A stretch of 33,002 bases of DNA, taken from the NCBI GenBank assembly GCA_045597345.1, contig JAZLJW010000197.1, forward strand, positions 1-33,002, in the 5' to 3' direction. Below, one piece after another: positions 18,701-26,249 of this stretch. Position 1 is the stretch's first letter, and each line of letters starts with the position of its first letter. Source of the stretch: Treponema_I sp045597345 (lineage in GTDB: Bacteria; Spirochaetota; Spirochaetia; Treponematales; Treponemataceae). The notes beneath the pieces were generated by a model. It did no database searches and was not told the origin of the DNA. It saw only the letters and a program-made list of their open reading frames with translations. Both the position numbers and the translations under genes were made by a program.

Positions 18701-19549
18701 ATGCCTGAACAGATTTTTTCCATGGAAGTTTTCCCGCCCAAAAAGACCATGGGCATTGAAACCGTATTTGAGACCCTTAACCAGTTGAAGGACTTGCGGC
18801 CGGATTTCATGAGCGTAACCTATGGTGCCGGCGGTTCCTCGAATTGTGAGAATACCCTTCTTATTGCTGACCATATCAACAACGTGTGTGGTGTAGAAAG
18901 TGTTGTACACCTGCCGTGTATTCATCTCTCCAAAGATGCCTGTGCAGCGGTTCTGCAGCAGTTTAAGGATGCCGGCGTGCGGAACATTCTTGCTCTTCGC
19001 GGTGACCGGGTTGAAGGTCTGGAACCTTCAAAGGATTTTGCTCACGCATCAGACCTTATCCGCTTTATAAAGGAATGGGATACGGAAAACCAGTTTGAAA
19101 TCTATGCTGCCTGCTATCCGGAACTGCACCCTGAAAGTTCTGATGTCATGCAGGATATTCAGGCCCTGAAGGAAAAGGAAGAAGCCGGTGCCACCCATTT
19201 TTTAAGCCAGCTCTTTTTTGATAACGAAAAGTTCTACCGCTTTGTGGAACGTGCCCGTCTTGCCGGTGTAAAAAGCCCGCTGGAAGCCGGTATTATGCCT
19301 GCTACCAACCGGAAAAGCATTGAACGTATGGTAAGCCTTACCAATGCGGTGCTGCCCGAAAAATTTACCCGCATGATGACCCGGTATGAAAACAATCCAG
19401 TAGCCATCCGTGATGCCGGCATTGCCTATGCTATTGACCAGATTTGTGACCTGGTAACCAACGGGGTTGATGGTGTTCACTTATATACCATGAATAATCC
19501 GGAAGTTGCCCGTCGTATTAACGAAGCAACCCGCAGCCTGTTTGACTGA
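18701..19549 (+). CDS. metF: 5,10-methylenetetrahydrofolate reductase
   Basis: 282 residues, the length of a bacterial MetF. The flavin barrel starts FSMEVFPPK, where Glu9 corresponds to the proton-donating Glu28 of the E. coli enzyme. It continues with SVTYGAGGSS, the folate/FAD segment VRNILALRGDR, GATHFLSQLFFDNEKFY, and EAGIMPATNRKSIERM. It reduces methylene-THF to methyl-THF, the methyl donor for the methionine synthase encoded two genes downstream. The ATG at 18701 is preferred over the Met at residue 8, because starting there would leave too little sequence before the catalytic Glu. There is no Shine-Dalgarno, and the -10 box ends seven bases before the ATG. The next gene starts at the base after the TGA stop. 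Confidence 0.95.
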   Translation: MPEQIFSMEVFPPKKTMGIETVFETLNQLKDLRPDFMSVTYGAGGSSNCENTLLIADHINNVCGVESVVHLPCIHLSKDACAAVLQQFKDAGVRNILALRGDRVEGLEPSKDFAHASDLIRFIKEWDTENQFEIYAACYPELHPESSDVMQDIQALKEKEEAGATHFLSQLFFDNEKFYRFVERARLAGVKSPLEAGIMPATNRKSIERMVSLTNAVLPEKFTRMMTRYENNPVAIRDAGIAYAIDQICDLVTNGVDGVHLYTMNNPEVARRINEATRSLFD

Positions 19550-20173
19550 ATGAATCAGTTTTTTAACCTTGACCGAGACCAGATTCCCCCTGTTCCCTCT
19601 GAAGTGGCCCGGTATCTGGGCTATCCCGTGGCAGCGGAACCGGAGCCAGCGGTGGCGGCACTGATTGATAAAGCCATAGGGGAACTCCGGCCATTCCTGC
19701 AGCCCCGGCTGGTGTGGGATCAGTTCCCGGTGCAGGTGGACGAACAGGCGGGATCAGTAACGCTTTGCCCACAATCGCCTTCAGAAACTGTCATTTCCAG
19801 CAGCAATCTGGCCTTTAACCTTCGCGGTTGCAGTCAGGTGGTGCTTTTTGCCGCTACCATCGGGGCTCCCATTGATGCAGCAATCCGCAGGGCAACAGCT
19901 TCTGATCCGGTAAAGGCCAGTATTTACCAGGCAACGGCTGCCATGTATGTGGAAAGTTTTGTGGACCTGTTCAACGCATTCATAAAAGACCAGACTGAAG
20001 CCGCCGGCGGTACCAATCCTGCCCGGTTTTCCCCCGGGTTCGGCGACTGCAGTCTTGAAAACCAGAAACTCTTTTTCAGCCTCCTGAACTGCAGTAAAAT
20101 CGGCTTAACCCTTATGGATACGCTGATTATGGCGCCGGAAAAATCGGTAACCGCTTTTATCGGGATCCGCTGA
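19550..20173 (+). CDS. Stand-alone methionine synthase activation-domain protein
   Basis: 207 residues resembling the AdoMet-binding reactivation domain that forms the C-terminus of E. coli MetH (Met_synt_B12 family). The marker is RFSPGFGDCSLENQKLFF (about 163-180), with the IGLTLMDTLIMAPEKSVTAFIG ending (about 185-205) that carries the conserved 'M.P.KSVTAF.G' motif. It would bind AdoMet and help remethylate oxidised cob(II)alamin on MetH. The metH gene downstream ends after its cobalamin domain and lacks this module, so the two proteins together make a complete enzyme, as described for Thermotoga. Its ATG directly abuts the metF stop, implying coupled translation. A small CGCTG-AAA-CAGCG hairpin spans its stop codon (20168-20180). 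Confidence 0.88.
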   Translation: MNQFFNLDRDQIPPVPSEVARYLGYPVAAEPEPAVAALIDKAIGELRPFLQPRLVWDQFPVQVDEQAGSVTLCPQSPSETVISSSNLAFNLRGCSQVVLFAATIGAPIDAAIRRATASDPVKASIYQATAAMYVESFVDLFNAFIKDQTEAAGGTNPARFSPGFGDCSLENQKLFFSLLNCSKIGLTLMDTLIMAPEKSVTAFIGIR

Positions 20174-20208
20174 AACAGCGTAAAGTACATACAAAAAAAG
20201 GAAACGGT

Positions 20209-22740
20209 ATGGTATCTGTAGATTCATCTCTTAAATCACTTCTTGGAAAGGAAATCCTCTTTCTTGACGGAGGAACCGGCAGCGTGCTGCAGTCCCGTGG
20301 TCTTCTTCCCGGTGAATTACCTGAACGCTGGAATCTGTCTCATCCGGAAGAAATCCAGAACCTTCATTTTTCCTATTTTTCTTCCGGAAGCAATATCGTT
20401 GCAACCAATACCTTTGGGGCCTACATATCCAAATTCGATCACTCTGAATTATCAGAAATCATTACGGCTGCCGTTGCCAATGCCAAAGAAGCACGAAAAC
20501 AGTATTACGCTGACGCGGATGATGATTCCGAAACTGATGGTGCCCAGAAATTGCAAAAGCACCCATGCTTTATTGCCCACGACTGCGGCCCCTGCGGCAA
20601 ACTGCTGAAACCCATGGGAGACCTGGATTTTGAAGACGCCGTTACCCTGTTCCGTACCTCCCTTGATATTGCCCTGACCCAGGATGTTGATGCCATTCTT
20701 ATAGAAACCATGAACGACGCCTACGAAACCAAGGCTGCTGTTATTGCCGCAAAAGAAGCCCGTGAAGCTGCCGGTAAAGAGAAACTACCCATTCTGGTAA
20801 CCAACGTGTATGACAACCAGAGCCGCCTCTTAACCGGTGCCACACCTGAAGTCATGGTTACCATTCTGGAAGGACTCGGCGTTGATGCACTGGGCCTTAA
20901 CTGCGGTTTAGGGCCTGATGACCTGAAAGATGCCGTATCCCGTCTGGTAGCGGCAAGTTCTCTGCCGGTTATCGTAAAGCCTAATGCCGGGCTTCCTCAG
21001 ATGCAGGATGGTAAAACCGTCTACCTGGTAGGACCGGCAGATTTTGCCCGGAGCATGAAGCAGTTTGCAGAAGAAGGGGCCTTGATTTTTGGCGGTTGCT
21101 GCGGTACCACACCGGGACACATCAGGGCACTGTCACAGGAACTTTCCGGCGTTGTGCCTAAACCGCTGGTGCAGAAGAACAATACCCGCATTGCCAGTTA
21201 CACCAAAGTGGAAAATCTGGCCCACGGAAAACCGACAGTATTAATCGGTGAGCGCATTAATCCTACCGGCAAGAAAAAGTTCAAGGAAGCTTTAAAGGCA
21301 TGCGATATGGCCTACATCATGAAGCAAGGCCTTGATCAGATTGAAGCAGGGGCTACGGTTCTTGATGTAAACGTGGGGCTCCCGGAAATTGATGAAAAAG
21401 AGATGATGGTCCGGGTAATGACGGAACTGCAGGCAATTACCGATGTGCCTCTGCAGATTGATACTTCAAGTCCTGCCGTCATGGAAGCCGCTTTACGACG
21501 CTATAACGGAAAGGCGCTGGTAAACAGTGTAAACGGCAAGCAGGAAGTGATGGACGCCATTTTTCCTCTGGTAAAGAAATACGGAGGTACGGTGGTAGCC
21601 TTAACCCTTGATGAAGACGGCATTCCCGCAACCGCGGCAGGCCGTATAGCCATAGCAGAAAAAATTATGGCCCGTGCTGCCGACTATGGCATTCAGAAAA
21701 AAGATATTGTGGTAGATGCCCTGTCCATGGCAGTTTCCAGCGATTCCAATGCTGCCGGCGCTACCCTTGAAACGGTGCGGATTCTCCGTGATACCTATGG
21801 CCTTAACTCGGTTTTGGGTGTTTCAAATATCAGTTTCGGCCTTCCGAGCCGAGAAGCCGTAACCTCACACTTTTTTGCCCTGGCCATGGAAAGCGGTCTG
21901 ACGGCGGCCATCATCAATCCGCTTCAGACTGAAATCCAGAAGGCCTATCACGCCTTTAACCTGCTCCACGGCTATGACAAAGACTGTCTGGAATACATAG
22001 AGTTCATGCAGACCCTTCCGACTCCTGCTGCTGTTATCCCTGGCCGTTCGACATCCAGGGTGGCTGAGCCTGTCGAAGCCCCCATTTCGAAGGGGACTGC
22101 TGCAGCCCCCTCCGCTACCACATCCCCTCTCACCAACGCCGTAGTAAAAGGCCTTAAAGCCGATGCAGCAGCCATTACAAGAGAACTTTTGGAAACCACC
22201 GACAGCGTTACCCTGATAAACGAACACCTGATTCCCGGTCTTGATATAGTAGGCAAGGGCTTTGAAAAAAAGACCATGTTCCTGCCGCAGCTCCTTATGG
22301 CTGCCGAAGCTGCCAAAGCCAGTTTTGAAGTGATCAAAGCCCGGCTGGAAGCAACCGGCACAAAAGGGGAGAGTAAAGGAACCGTGGTACTTGCTACCGT
22401 TCACGGCGACATCCACGATATTGGCAAGAACATCGTAAAAGTCCTTCTTGAAAACTATGACTTTACGGTACTGGACCTGGGCAAAGACGTTCCTGCCCGT
22501 ACCATTGTTGATGCCGTAAAAACCAACAACATCAGGCTGGTTGGTCTTTCAGCCTTAATGACCACCACAGTGCCGGCCATGAAAGAGACCATTGAGTTAC
22601 TGCATGAAGAATGCCCTGGCGTTCAGACCGTAGTAGGCGGTGCCGTCCTGACCCAGGAATACGCCGACATGATTCATGCGGATTTCTATGCGAAGGATGC
22701 TTTGGACACCGTCCACGTGGCTCAGGGGATATTTAAGTAA
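20209..22740 (+). CDS. metH: Cobalamin-dependent methionine synthase lacking the activation domain
   Basis: 843 residues. The homocysteine/zinc module spans about 1-320 (LFLDGGTGSVLQ, then GLNCGLGP and FGGCCGTTPGH, which hold the three zinc cysteines). The pterin/methyl-THF module spans about 335-600 (IGERINPTGKKKF, DVNVGLP, QIDTSSPAVMEAALR, NSVNGK). The cobalamin cap and binding modules span about 640-843, with the lower-ligand motif DIHDIGKN (His736) and LSALMTTT, VVGGAVL. The enzyme moves a methyl group from methyl-THF via B12 to homocysteine. The fourth, AdoMet-binding module is absent and supplied by the preceding gene. The linker at about 611-634 contains an in-frame palindromic repeat. 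AAGGAAA precedes the ATG by a short spacer. No cobalamin or SAM riboswitch is visible upstream. Confidence 0.95.
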   Translation: MVSVDSSLKSLLGKEILFLDGGTGSVLQSRGLLPGELPERWNLSHPEEIQNLHFSYFSSGSNIVATNTFGAYISKFDHSELSEIITAAVANAKEARKQYYADADDDSETDGAQKLQKHPCFIAHDCGPCGKLLKPMGDLDFEDAVTLFRTSLDIALTQDVDAILIETMNDAYETKAAVIAAKEAREAAGKEKLPILVTNVYDNQSRLLTGATPEVMVTILEGLGVDALGLNCGLGPDDLKDAVSRLVAASSLPVIVKPNAGLPQMQDGKTVYLVGPADFARSMKQFAEEGALIFGGCCGTTPGHIRALSQELSGVVPKPLVQKNNTRIASYTKVENLAHGKPTVLIGERINPTGKKKFKEALKACDMAYIMKQGLDQIEAGATVLDVNVGLPEIDEKEMMVRVMTELQAITDVPLQIDTSSPAVMEAALRRYNGKALVNSVNGKQEVMDAIFPLVKKYGGTVVALTLDEDGIPATAAGRIAIAEKIMARAADYGIQKKDIVVDALSMAVSSDSNAAGATLETVRILRDTYGLNSVLGVSNISFGLPSREAVTSHFFALAMESGLTAAIINPLQTEIQKAYHAFNLLHGYDKDCLEYIEFMQTLPTPAAVIPGRSTSRVAEPVEAPISKGTAAAPSATTSPLTNAVVKGLKADAAAITRELLETTDSVTLINEHLIPGLDIVGKGFEKKTMFLPQLLMAAEAAKASFEVIKARLEATGTKGESKGTVVLATVHGDIHDIGKNIVKVLLENYDFTVLDLGKDVPARTIVDAVKTNNIRLVGLSALMTTTVPAMKETIELLHEECPGVQTVVGGAVLTQEYADMIHADFYAKDALDTVHVAQGIFK
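22047..22095 (+). repeat. Palindromic repeat inserted in frame within metH
   Basis: TTCGACA (22047-22053) pairs with TGTCGAA (22071-22077) around a partly palindromic GGCTGAGCC (22062-22070). A second hairpin follows, with CCCC and GGGG arms flanking ATTTCGAA (about 22079-22095). This resembles dispersed intergenic repeats containing GGCTGAGCC and TGTCGAA, here translated as about 20 low-complexity residues in the linker between the pterin and cobalamin modules. Confidence 0.55.
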
Positions 22741-22940
22741 CGCCGGGCCCTTTTCCGCGCTTACTGCGTTAGACTGGCATCTCCGGTTCTCAACGGGCGG
22801 CAGCCCGCCTGCGATCCTCGAAGCCAGTCTGCCTTGTCATCGTGAAAAATCATCCCGGGTGGAAATTGGTCAGGTGGCAGCCCGACTCTGCTCCTCAATG
22901 CTCAGGCGCCTTGCCAGCACAGGAAATCATCCTGATTTCC
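22741..22940. other. Convergent intergenic spacer with several hairpins
   Basis: No gene is seen. AGACTGGC (22771-22778) pairs with GCCAGTCT (22823-22830) around an inner GGCGG/CCGCC stem. A related, decayed copy of the GGCAGCCCG...TCCTC segment follows at about 22876-22900. AGGAAATCA (22921-22929) pairs perfectly with TGATTTCCT (22933-22941), overlapping the stop of the minus-strand gene. None has a strong T-run, so they are repeat debris or weak bidirectional terminators for metH and the membrane-protein gene. Confidence 0.4.
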
Positions 22941-23510
22941 TTACAAGCGGCATTTTTTCAGGAGTCTGAAAATCCACCAGCCGCAGGAGCAGGCAATGGC
23001 TTTGTCCAGCAGATTGACCGGAATGCGGCCTAGGATACCGCTGAGCAGAAAAGGAATGCCTCGAATGAAAAAAGAGTAGATGAAATTGTTGTCGGGGCTG
23101 TATTCGCTGTATCCAAAATGTTCGTAATTCATGCTGTAGATAATTCCGCCTTCAATACTGATGATGAAAGCCATGGCAAAGATCAGCATGATGAACGAAA
23201 GCACAAAGGGCAGTTGTCTTTTATGCCGCAGGAATATTCTGATGCACAGTACTACTGATAATGAACAGAGGGCAAAAATCAGTGATGGCCAGTCGTGATG
23301 CAGAAGCAGTATGACCGGAAAGTGATATAAAAGAGCACAGAGTATTCCGCTTACGGGGCTGTAAAAACTGGCGGCACAGGTCCAGATGCAGTCAAAATAC
23401 AAAGGAAGATGCAGAAAACGATAATTTACTGCAACCATCACAAATTCCATGAATGCACATGCAAGCCCAATACCGATTTGTTTGAAAAGAGAAATCTCCT
23501 GTTTGCCCAT
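22941..23510 (-). CDS. Polytopic membrane protein of unknown function
   Basis: 189 residues from the ATG at 23510, chosen because AAGGAGA (23517-23523) lies seven bases upstream. An in-frame ATG at 23528 lies upstream of that site and is less likely. About five or six hydrophobic segments cover nearly the whole chain, with a short polar region SMNYEHFGYSEYSPDNN at about 128-145. The C-terminal segment, FLLSGILGRIPVNLLDKAIA, recalls the ends of some ECF-type S-components and of membrane sensor modules, but the match is too weak to name it. It is downstream of a two-component pair on the same strand and could be its output or a membrane partner. The 146-base gap to the kinase gene is filled with repeats. 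Confidence 0.7.
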   Translation of the reverse strand: MGKQEISLFKQIGIGLACAFMEFVMVAVNYRFLHLPLYFDCIWTCAASFYSPVSGILCALLYHFPVILLLHHDWPSLIFALCSLSVVLCIRIFLRHKRQLPFVLSFIMLIFAMAFIISIEGGIIYSMNYEHFGYSEYSPDNNFIYSFFIRGIPFLLSGILGRIPVNLLDKAIACSCGWWIFRLLKKCRL

Positions 23511-23520
23511 ATCATATCTC

Positions 23521-23580
23521 CTTGCCATCCCGACCAGTAACCTGTCATACCGACCAGTAACCTGTCATTCCGACCAGTAA
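23521..23580. repeat. Three tandem 20-bp repeats
   Basis: Three consecutive 20-base units end in CCGACCAGTAA. The second and third begin CCTGTCAT and the first CTTGCCAT. A fourth, diverged unit merges into the REPIN-like hairpin that follows. The block abuts the ribosome-binding site of the membrane-protein gene (23510). Confidence 0.8.
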
Positions 23581-23583
23581 CCT

Positions 23584-23643
23584 GTCATCCCGAACTTGAT
23601 TCGGGACCCCCGATACCAGATGCTGAAACGAGTTCAGCATGAC
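23584..23643. repeat. REPIN-like pair of hairpins, copy 1
   Basis: TCCCGAA (23588-23594) pairs with TTCGGGA (23600-23606), and ATGCTGAA (23620-23627) pairs with TTCAGCAT (23633-23640). The whole is bounded by GTCA and TGAC. Copies with the same layout but different stem bases occur at 28127-28196 and, as a half element, at 32047-32070. No RAYT transposase is encoded in the window. Confidence 0.75.
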
Positions 23644-23656
23644 GCGTCAGAACAAC

Positions 23657-24679
23657 TCATATCTCCAGACGGATTTGCGTACCGTCGTCTTCGCTGCTGG
23701 TTATTTCCAGTTTAGCGTCCATAATGGATGCCCGCTGTTTTATCCCGGAAAGCCCAAAGTGTGAATTATTGTCCAGGGAAATCCTGTCTGCATCAAATCC
23801 CTTACCGTCATCGTTAATGTACAGAATAAAACCTTCATCAGAAGTTTTCCGTGCCAGCAGACTGCACCGTGAACATTCAGAATGCAGTCTGGAATTATTC
23901 AGAACTTCCTGAATTATCCGGTACAGGTTAAGTCTGCGTGAAATATCCAGAAAATTAAAGACATTGGCATCCTGCAGATTACAATCGCAGGGAATTCCGG
24001 AGCGTTTTTCAAATTCCCGGCATAGGTCATAAATCATGCTGTCAAAATCTTCAAAATCGATTCCCGGAGGATTCAGGTCAGCACAAATGGACCGGATATC
24101 AGCCTGCACTCTGGCAAGTTCCTTTGCAACCGGTTTTTGCGCTTCATTTCGTTCGCACATGAACTCCAGTGCACGCAAATCCTGAATAATGGTATCGTGC
24201 AGTTCCCGTGCAAGACGGGTTCGTTCCTTTTCAGTTTCTGCCATGGCATGCAGAATCTGGGCTTTTCCTTTCTGCCGCAAATTCCAGAAAACGCAGATAA
24301 AGATAAACGTCAAAGTAACCACGGCGATTACAAAGGTAAAGCCAAAGGACATATCTGCACTTTCAGAATTGATGCGGTTCAGTTGATTAAAAAGATATGA
24401 AAAATCCCTGTAGACCAGATCCAGATCATTCTGTTCAACAGAAACTTCAAGGCTTTCTACAGCACGGTAAAGATCTGGAAACTGTAATTGATACACCTGA
24501 TACGTTCTGCTCTGCTTGAATTCCTGAAGATTTGATCCGAGCAGAAGTATGTCCTGGTGCTGCAGAAAATCCTGATAGATAGTTTCTATGGTGATGTTTT
24601 CGGTTGCACAACTGCTAAGCATGAGGGCATACACAAGGGAAATGGTGATGAAAATGAATTTTTTAACCGTTGACTGCAC
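23657..24679 (-). CDS. NarL-family sensor histidine kinase
   Basis: 340 residues from the GTG at 24679. This start has AAGGTGA five bases upstream, whereas the earlier in-frame GTG at 24688 has no good site. The N-terminus is hydrophobic and ends in MLSSCATE, a spirochaete-like lipobox. A helical extracytoplasmic region follows (about 30-108), then a transmembrane helix (about 111-132), the HisKA_3 dimerisation helix with phospho-acceptor His161 in ARELHDTIIQDL, and an HATPase domain (N-box IIQEVLNNSRLHS, G1 INDDGKGFD, G2 GLSGIKQRA). It autophosphorylates and should pass phosphate to the regulator encoded just upstream, whose 3' end it overlaps by 17 bases. The signal sensed is unknown. Confidence 0.9.
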   Translation of the reverse strand: MQSTVKKFIFITISLVYALMLSSCATENITIETIYQDFLQHQDILLLGSNLQEFKQSRTYQVYQLQFPDLYRAVESLEVSVEQNDLDLVYRDFSYLFNQLNRINSESADMSFGFTFVIAVVTLTFIFICVFWNLRQKGKAQILHAMAETEKERTRLARELHDTIIQDLRALEFMCERNEAQKPVAKELARVQADIRSICADLNPPGIDFEDFDSMIYDLCREFEKRSGIPCDCNLQDANVFNFLDISRRLNLYRIIQEVLNNSRLHSECSRCSLLARKTSDEGFILYINDDGKGFDADRISLDNNSHFGLSGIKQRASIMDAKLEITSSEDDGTQIRLEI

Positions 24680-25286
24680 CGGTTTCACCTTGAAAATAGT
24701 TTTTCAGTTCCTGTCTTGAAGCACAGCCGGTTTTGTCGTAAAGGCGGGTAAGATAATTTTCTGTGGTACGCTTTCCAATTTTCAGCGCACTGCAGATTTC
24801 GTCATTGGAATAGTTCATCATAATCAGTTCTGCAACCTGCTGTTCTCTTTTTGTCAGGTTTGCAAAGATTCCCGTAGTGCGGGTAAATGCAACGGTAATT
24901 TCCGGCGGAATAAAAGTTTCACCCTGTGCAAGAAGGGTAAGAATCCTGATGAACTCTTCTTCAGAAAAACTTTTGAAAATGTAGCCCCTTGCTCCGTTCT
25001 GGAATGCTTTTACTACAAAGGGCACCTGAGAATACATGGAATACACTGCACAGATAATTCCATTGTTGCTCAGTTCATGTATCAGGTTAAAAGAATAATT
25101 TGAGCCAATCTGCAAATCCAGTATGGCAAGGAGTTTATCACCTTTTCTGTGGAATTTCGAAACATAATACCGAACCTCATCGGTATTGGAAAAAGCTCCG
25201 GCAAGTTCAAATTCAGAAGTACTACATATGGTTTGCGTAATGCTTTTCAGCATCATGGGATGATCTTCCAGCAAAATGACTTTCAT
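24663..25286 (-). CDS. NarL/LuxR-type response regulator
   Basis: 207 residues. The receiver domain (1-118) has the acidic pair in LLEDH, phospho-acceptor Asp57 in AILDLQIG, the VYSMYS switch region and Lys105 in YIFKS. The LuxR-type helix-turn-helix (about 143-200) reads LTKREQQVAELI, SNDEICSALKIGKRTTENYLTRLYDKTG. It is a DNA-binding transcription factor that pairs with the histidine kinase encoded next on the same strand, overlapping it, so the two are translationally coupled. Its targets are unknown. The divergent gene at 25434 and the downstream membrane-protein gene are the closest candidates. It starts at an ATG (25286) divergent from 25434. Confidence 0.93.
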   Translation of the reverse strand: MKVILLEDHPMMLKSITQTICSTSEFELAGAFSNTDEVRYYVSKFHRKGDKLLAILDLQIGSNYSFNLIHELSNNGIICAVYSMYSQVPFVVKAFQNGARGYIFKSFSEEEFIRILTLLAQGETFIPPEITVAFTRTTGIFANLTKREQQVAELIMMNYSNDEICSALKIGKRTTENYLTRLYDKTGCASRQELKNYFQGETGAVNG

Positions 25287-25322
25287 GATGCAGGAATTAT
25301 AAAGTAATCAGACGAAAATTTC

Positions 25323-25391
25323 TTGAGTGTTTTTTACTCAAAAACATTTACATTTTCCACTCTATTTTTTCAAAAAGGGCGATTTTATAAT
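25323..25391 (+). promoter_or_regulatory. Divergent control region: small inverted repeat and -10 box
   Basis: TTGAGT (25323-25328) and ACTCAA (25336-25341) form a short inverted repeat, and a perfect TATAAT lies at 25386-25391, 43 bases before the downstream ATG. No good -35 hexamer is visible 16-18 bases upstream of it, so an activator may be needed. Binding by the adjacent response regulator is possible but unproven. Confidence 0.3.
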
Positions 25392-25433
25392 TTTTTTGTA
25401 CTCTTCGTTTAAGAATTTTTGAGGATTGATTGC

Positions 25434-26060
25434 ATGAAAAACTGGAAGAAATTTGTTGTACTTGGCTTATTGACGTTAACCGCAGGAGTTTTTGCCTTTG
25501 CGGACGGCTTGAACACAGCGCAGCTGACATCTGATGCTTCATTACTGAAAAAAGTGGTGATGTATGGTGTAGTGCCGCTGATTTTCCTAATAATTACACT
25601 GAAGGTATTCTTTCTTAACAGAATAATTTATTTCGGTCTCAATGGTCTTAGAGCGTATCTGGCCTATCTGATTATCATGGGAACGGTACCATCGCTTCCG
25701 GTTTTAGGTACTAATGTTTTTTTAATAACAGGGGTTGGTTTTGCTTTTTTTACTGCGGTGATTACTCTGTATAGAATTGGGGCAAATGCAGTTACGGACA
25801 CGATACATTATACCGGCGAAATGGAATGGACACTTCTTGAAAACGGATCCCACACCTGGAGGGAAGGTGTTGCAGGCGAAAGTGCCGTAATGAATTTCAT
25901 TCTGAGTATTTTTGAATCTGTTGTGTACGGTGTGGTAATGCTGGTTATTATGTGGTTTTCCAGCTCCAGATGGGGTACAAATGCACCCTGCTACATTGTC
26001 ATCGCTTTAAGCGCCTGGAACATCCTTAAAAACATTATTGGAATCATAAAACACCGGTAA
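25434..26060 (+). CDS. Membrane protein with signal peptide, unknown function
   Basis: 208 residues from the ATG at 25434; GAGG (25421-25424) is nine bases upstream. The first 23 residues look like a cleavable signal peptide (basic KNWKK, hydrophobic core, AFADG cleavage region). About four transmembrane segments follow (near 43-63, 72-90, 98-116, 155-180), with a hydrophilic stretch between the third and fourth containing HYTGEMEWTLLENGSHTWREG. The C-terminus is basic. No family is recognised. It is divergent from the two-component regulator, so it may be controlled by it; that is inference only. Base composition becomes more AT-rich from here to the end of the window. Confidence 0.7.
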   Translation: MKNWKKFVVLGLLTLTAGVFAFADGLNTAQLTSDASLLKKVVMYGVVPLIFLIITLKVFFLNRIIYFGLNGLRAYLAYLIIMGTVPSLPVLGTNVFLITGVGFAFFTAVITLYRIGANAVTDTIHYTGEMEWTLLENGSHTWREGVAGESAVMNFILSIFESVVYGVVMLVIMWFSSSRWGTNAPCYIVIALSAWNILKNIIGIIKHR

Positions 26061-26125
26061 TTTTCTGCACTTTTTGGATCTGCTGGTTATATTATACCTG
26101 CCGCAGAGAAACGGTGAGGTTCAGT

Positions 26126-26221
26126 ATGGAAAATTACACTCTTAAAGATGTGGTAGATGCCATCTACGCCAACAGAGAAGAACTGGATGATACGCTCATG
26201 CATGCGGCGGATGAGGGGTGA
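26126..26221 (+). CDS. Possible 31-residue small protein
   Basis: An ATG with a good GGTGAGG site (26113-26119) six bases upstream opens a 31-codon frame: MENYTLKDVVDAIYANREEL then DDTLMHAADEG and TGA. It is acidic and probably helical. It could be a true small protein, a leader of the zinc-ribbon gene that starts 28 bases later, or the remnant of a longer gene. No family recognised. Confidence 0.4.
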   Translation: MENYTLKDVVDAIYANREELDDTLMHAADEG

Positions 26222-26249
26222 CAGAGATTATATTTAGGAGATTTTAAAA

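Noticed and set aside
21865..22416. 183-codon minus-strand frame inside metH
   Set aside because: It lies opposite the cobalamin-domain coding sequence and the palindromic repeat; no motif or ribosome-binding site.
22676..22969. 97-codon plus-strand frame at the end of metH and beyond
   Set aside because: It overlaps metH in another frame and continues through hairpin repeats; no start signal or family.
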